Source: Lachnospiraceae bacterium
Lineage (GTDB): Bacteria > Bacillota > Clostridia > Lachnospirales > Lachnospiraceae
Direction: 5' to 3'
Assembly (NCBI GenBank): GCA_017477005.1
Contig: JAFUXY010000478.1
Location: 1 to 8,886, forward strand
Length of the DNA: 8,886 nt
The notes beneath the pieces were generated by a model, which saw nothing but the letters and a program-made list of their open reading frames with translations, was not told where the DNA came from and did not search any database. The translations under genes and the position numbers were made by a program. Positions 6,870 to 8,886 of the stretch are shown here, piece by piece. The stretch's first letter is position 1. Each line of letters opens with the position of its first letter.

Positions 6870-8390
6870 ATGAAAAAGAGAGTCTATATGAGATTGCTTG
6901 CAAAATGTCTCTCGACCGCATTGGTTGGGACGCTGGTTCTCGCTCCCCCGTCGATGATGGCGGAAGTTTCCGCTACCGAGATGGAATCGGTGGACGATGC
7001 GGAAACAGACGATGAACCCACGGCTGACGACACGGATCCGGACGACGGCGATACCGACACCGATGACGGCGACACCGATCCTGATGATGGTGATACCGAT
7101 CCTGATGATGGCGACACCGATCCCGATGACGGCGACACCGATCCTGATGATGGCGACACCGATCCCGATGACGGCGACACCGATCCCGATGACGGCGACA
7201 CCGATCCTGATGATGGTGATACCGATCCCGATGATGGTGATACCGATCCCGATGACGGCGATGGTGGCGATGAGACAAACGACCCTATCGATATTGCTAG
7301 TGCCCAGATTTCCATCGGTTCTTACAGCAAGGTATTCGACGGAAAAGAAAAGACACCTTCCCTGACCGTGAAGGTAAACGGCGCTACTCTAAGGGAAAAC
7401 ACCGACTATTCTGTTGAATATGATAACAACGTAGACGCAGGCACCGCAACGGTTGCTATTACGGGCGAGGGAGACTATGAAGGAGAGGCTACGGCTTCTT
7501 TTTCAATCGAAAAAGCTACTCCCAAAATCAAGGTCTCAGCTGTGAATGACGATGAGAAAACGATTTCCTCCATCAAGGTCGGAGAGGAAGCAACCGCCAT
7601 TTGCATCGACAGCCTTGAGCCTAACGAAGAAGACGAGGACGCAGAAGATATCCGGGATTACAATATTACATTCTCAAGCTCCAGCAGCAAGATTTTCACC
7701 GTCAGTGCAGACGGAGAAATCGTTGGGAAAAGTGCCGGAACAGCAAAGCTGATCGCAAAAGTCACCTACGATTCTGATACAGAAACCCGCAATTTCAAAG
7801 AGGACTCTGTGTCGACTTCCTTGACCGTGAAGGCCGTTGCTCCTTCTGCTCCTACCGGCGTGAAAGCCGCAAAAGCAAAGAAGAAGGGCATTATTATTAG
7901 CTGGAATAAGGTCAGCGGGGCAGATGGATATTATCTGTATAGAACAGACAAAGGCACCAAAAAAGCCTACAAGGACATCAAAACAAATTCCTACACAGAC
8001 ACCAGCGTCACAGAGGGTACGACTTACACATACTCCGTAAAGGCGTACAAGGGATCATTGTCAAGCTCGGCTTCCTCGAATGTTTCCTGCATGGCGCCGC
8101 TTGCGACCCCGAAGGCTCCTACGCTGACCAATCCCAAGGCGGGTGTGCTGCAGGTGAAGTGGGCGAAGAACAAGAATGTATCCGGCTACCAGATTCAGTA
8201 TGCCAACAACAAGAGCTTCAAAAAGGCAGCGTCGGTGAATATCACCAAAAACAGCACGACCTTTACCAAGATTCCGAAGCTGAAAAAGAATACGACCTAT
8301 TACGTGAAAATCCGTACCTCCAAGAAATCCGGAAAGAACACTGTTTATTCCTCCTGGAGTTCCGCGGCCAGCAAGAAGCTAACAAAATAA
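6870..8390 (+). CDS. Exported Ig-like/Fn3 surface protein with acidic tandem repeats
   Basis: Product of 506 aa, no named function. Residues 1-35 form a signal peptide (KKRVYMR, hydrophobic core LSTALVGTLVLA, likely cleavage after VSA). Residues 55-131 are eleven 7-residue units of TDPDDGD type, highly acidic. Residues about 145-215 form an Ig-like YDG-type domain (VFDGKEKTPSLTV, TDYSVEYDNNVDAGTATVAITGEGDYEG). Residues about 219-322 resemble a Big_2 domain (FTVSADGEIVGKSAGTAKLIA). Two Fn3 domains follow (about 325-410 and 413-504), rich in lysine. No LPXTG, SLH, choline-binding or dockerin signal is visible, so it may be released or held by charge. Start 6870 is fixed by AAGGAGG six bases upstream; an in-frame ATG at 6828 lies in the -10 box and is rejected. 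The likely role is in adhesion or as an extracellular scaffold (inference). Its stop overlaps the hypB start. Confidence 0.9.
   Translation: MKKRVYMRLLAKCLSTALVGTLVLAPPSMMAEVSATEMESVDDAETDDEPTADDTDPDDGDTDTDDGDTDPDDGDTDPDDGDTDPDDGDTDPDDGDTDPDDGDTDPDDGDTDPDDGDTDPDDGDTDPDDGDGGDETNDPIDIASAQISIGSYSKVFDGKEKTPSLTVKVNGATLRENTDYSVEYDNNVDAGTATVAITGEGDYEGEATASFSIEKATPKIKVSAVNDDEKTISSIKVGEEATAICIDSLEPNEEDEDAEDIRDYNITFSSSSSKIFTVSADGEIVGKSAGTAKLIAKVTYDSDTETRNFKEDSVSTSLTVKAVAPSAPTGVKAAKAKKKGIIISWNKVSGADGYYLYRTDKGTKKAYKDIKTNSYTDTSVTEGTTYTYSVKAYKGSLSSSASSNVSCMAPLATPKAPTLTNPKAGVLQVKWAKNKNVSGYQIQYANNKSFKKAASVNITKNSTTFTKIPKLKKNTTYYVKIRTSKKSGKNTVYSSWSSAASKKLTK
7032..7262 (+). repeat. Tandem 21-bp repeat, 11 units, encoding TDPDDGD
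   Basis: Eleven consecutive 21-bp units without interruption. Units 1 and 3-11 encode TDPDDGD; unit 2 encodes TDTDDGD. Units differ only at synonymous sites apart from unit 2. Units 4-5 and 6-7 repeat as a 42-bp pair, and units 3 and 9 are identical in sequence, pointing to past slippage or unequal crossing-over. Because the unit is 21 bp, copy-number change keeps the frame. The spaced aspartates resemble calcium-binding DxDxDG-like loops (inference). Confidence 0.95.
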
Positions 8391-8886
8391 TGGACGAGAT
8401 CAAAATACTGGAAGTCAAAAAAAGTATTTTCGAAGACAACGACGCAGAGGCCAATGCCCTGCGTCTTCGTCTTCGGGAAAAAGGCATCTTTCTTTTGAAC
8501 CTGATGTCTTCTCCCGGTGCCGGGAAAACATCGACGATCCAGCAGTTGGCGAATCGCATCAAAGACGATTACGCAATGGCTGTTTTGGAAGCCGATATAG
8601 ATTCCGATGTCGATGCAAGGACCATGGTTTCAGCAGGTGTTCCTGCGATTCAGATTCACACCGGCGGGATGTGCCACCTGGATGCAGGTATGACAGAACA
8701 GGGATTGGACGCACTGAACGAGCATTATGATCTGATTATTTTGGAGAATGTCGGAAACCTGGTTTGCCCCGCAGAATTTGATACCGGCGCCACGAAAAAC
8801 GCCATGATTCTTTCCGTGCCAGAGGGCGACGACAAAGCCTTGAAATACCCACTGATGTTTTCGATTTGCGACCTCGTGCTGATCAA
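8390..8886 (+). CDS. hypB: Hydrogenase nickel-incorporation GTPase HypB (C-terminus cut by window edge)
   Basis: SIMIBI-class GTPase that, with HypA, delivers nickel to the large subunit of [NiFe] hydrogenases. 165 complete codons are present of roughly 215 expected. Motifs are the P-loop SSPGAGKTS (40-48), EADIDSDVDA (67-76, switch I region), GGMCHLDA (92-99, where C95 and H96 correspond to the conserved metal-binding pair of the G domain), ENVGNLVCPAEFD (119-131) and SVPEGDDKALKYP (142-154). The N-terminus has no His-rich stretch or CxxCGC nickel motif. The ATG overlaps the TAA of the surface-protein gene as TAATG, and no clear Shine-Dalgarno precedes it (only AAGAAG about 11 bases upstream), so translation may rely on termination-reinitiation. 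No hypA is visible. Hydrogenase or other hyp genes would be expected further right. Confidence 0.96.
   Translation, partial: MDEIKILEVKKSIFEDNDAEANALRLRLREKGIFLLNLMSSPGAGKTSTIQQLANRIKDDYAMAVLEADIDSDVDARTMVSAGVPAIQIHTGGMCHLDAGMTEQGLDALNEHYDLIILENVGNLVCPAEFDTGATKNAMILSVPEGDDKALKYPLMFSICDLVLI

Noticed and set aside
6884..7315. Minus-strand open frame encoding a Ser/Pro/Gly/Val repeat protein
   Set aside because: It is the antisense of the 21-bp repeat. Any repeat with a length divisible by three stays open in several frames, and no start signal is present.

Overview
The window looks like chromosomal DNA of a low- to mid-GC anaerobic Firmicute of class Clostridia (order Eubacteriales, probably Lachnospiraceae-like). 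I infer this from the run birA / small acidic protein / type III pantothenate kinase / dusB / greA / lysS, from strong AGGAGG-type ribosome binding sites, and from a secreted Ig/Fn3 repeat protein of a kind common in gut Clostridia. The taxonomic call is from family knowledge, not from a search.

Layout. Positions 1-6416 hold nine closely spaced minus-strand genes, read from right to left: an 83-aa single-pass membrane protein, a stomatin/SPFH protein broken by an in-frame stop, ornithine carbamoyltransferase, a biotin-protein ligase without a DNA-binding domain, a 117-aa conserved acidic protein, type III pantothenate kinase (coaX), tRNA-dihydrouridine synthase (dusB), transcript cleavage factor greA, and the N-terminal 221 codons of lysS, which runs off the left edge. 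Neighbours overlap by up to 14 nt or are separated by no more than 44 nt, so this is probably one operon. It mixes cofactor supply (biotin ligation, CoA), translation (tRNA modification and charging), transcription fidelity and arginine metabolism. Candidate promoter TTGCAA-17-TATACT (6529-6557, minus) could drive it.

Positions 6417-6869 are a 453-bp divergent intergenic region. It holds the minus promoter, a perfect 18-bp palindrome (6571-6588), a perfect 21-bp inverted repeat that makes an approximately 88-bp hairpin or cruciform (6602-6689), and one strong plus-strand promoter with a second weaker candidate.

Positions 6870-8390 (plus) encode a 506-aa exported protein: signal peptide, eleven tandem 7-residue TDPDDGD-type units (21-bp DNA repeat), an Ig-like YDG-type domain, a Big_2-like domain and two Fn3 domains, with no visible wall anchor. 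Its TAA stop overlaps the ATG of hypB (nickel-insertion GTPase for [NiFe] hydrogenase), which runs off the right edge.

No rRNA, tRNA, CRISPR array, prophage or complete insertion sequence was seen. I did not find a clearly new multi-gene system. The least explained elements are the intergenic 88-bp hairpin, the broken SPFH gene, the acidic repeat protein coupled to hypB, and the 117-aa protein inside the housekeeping operon.
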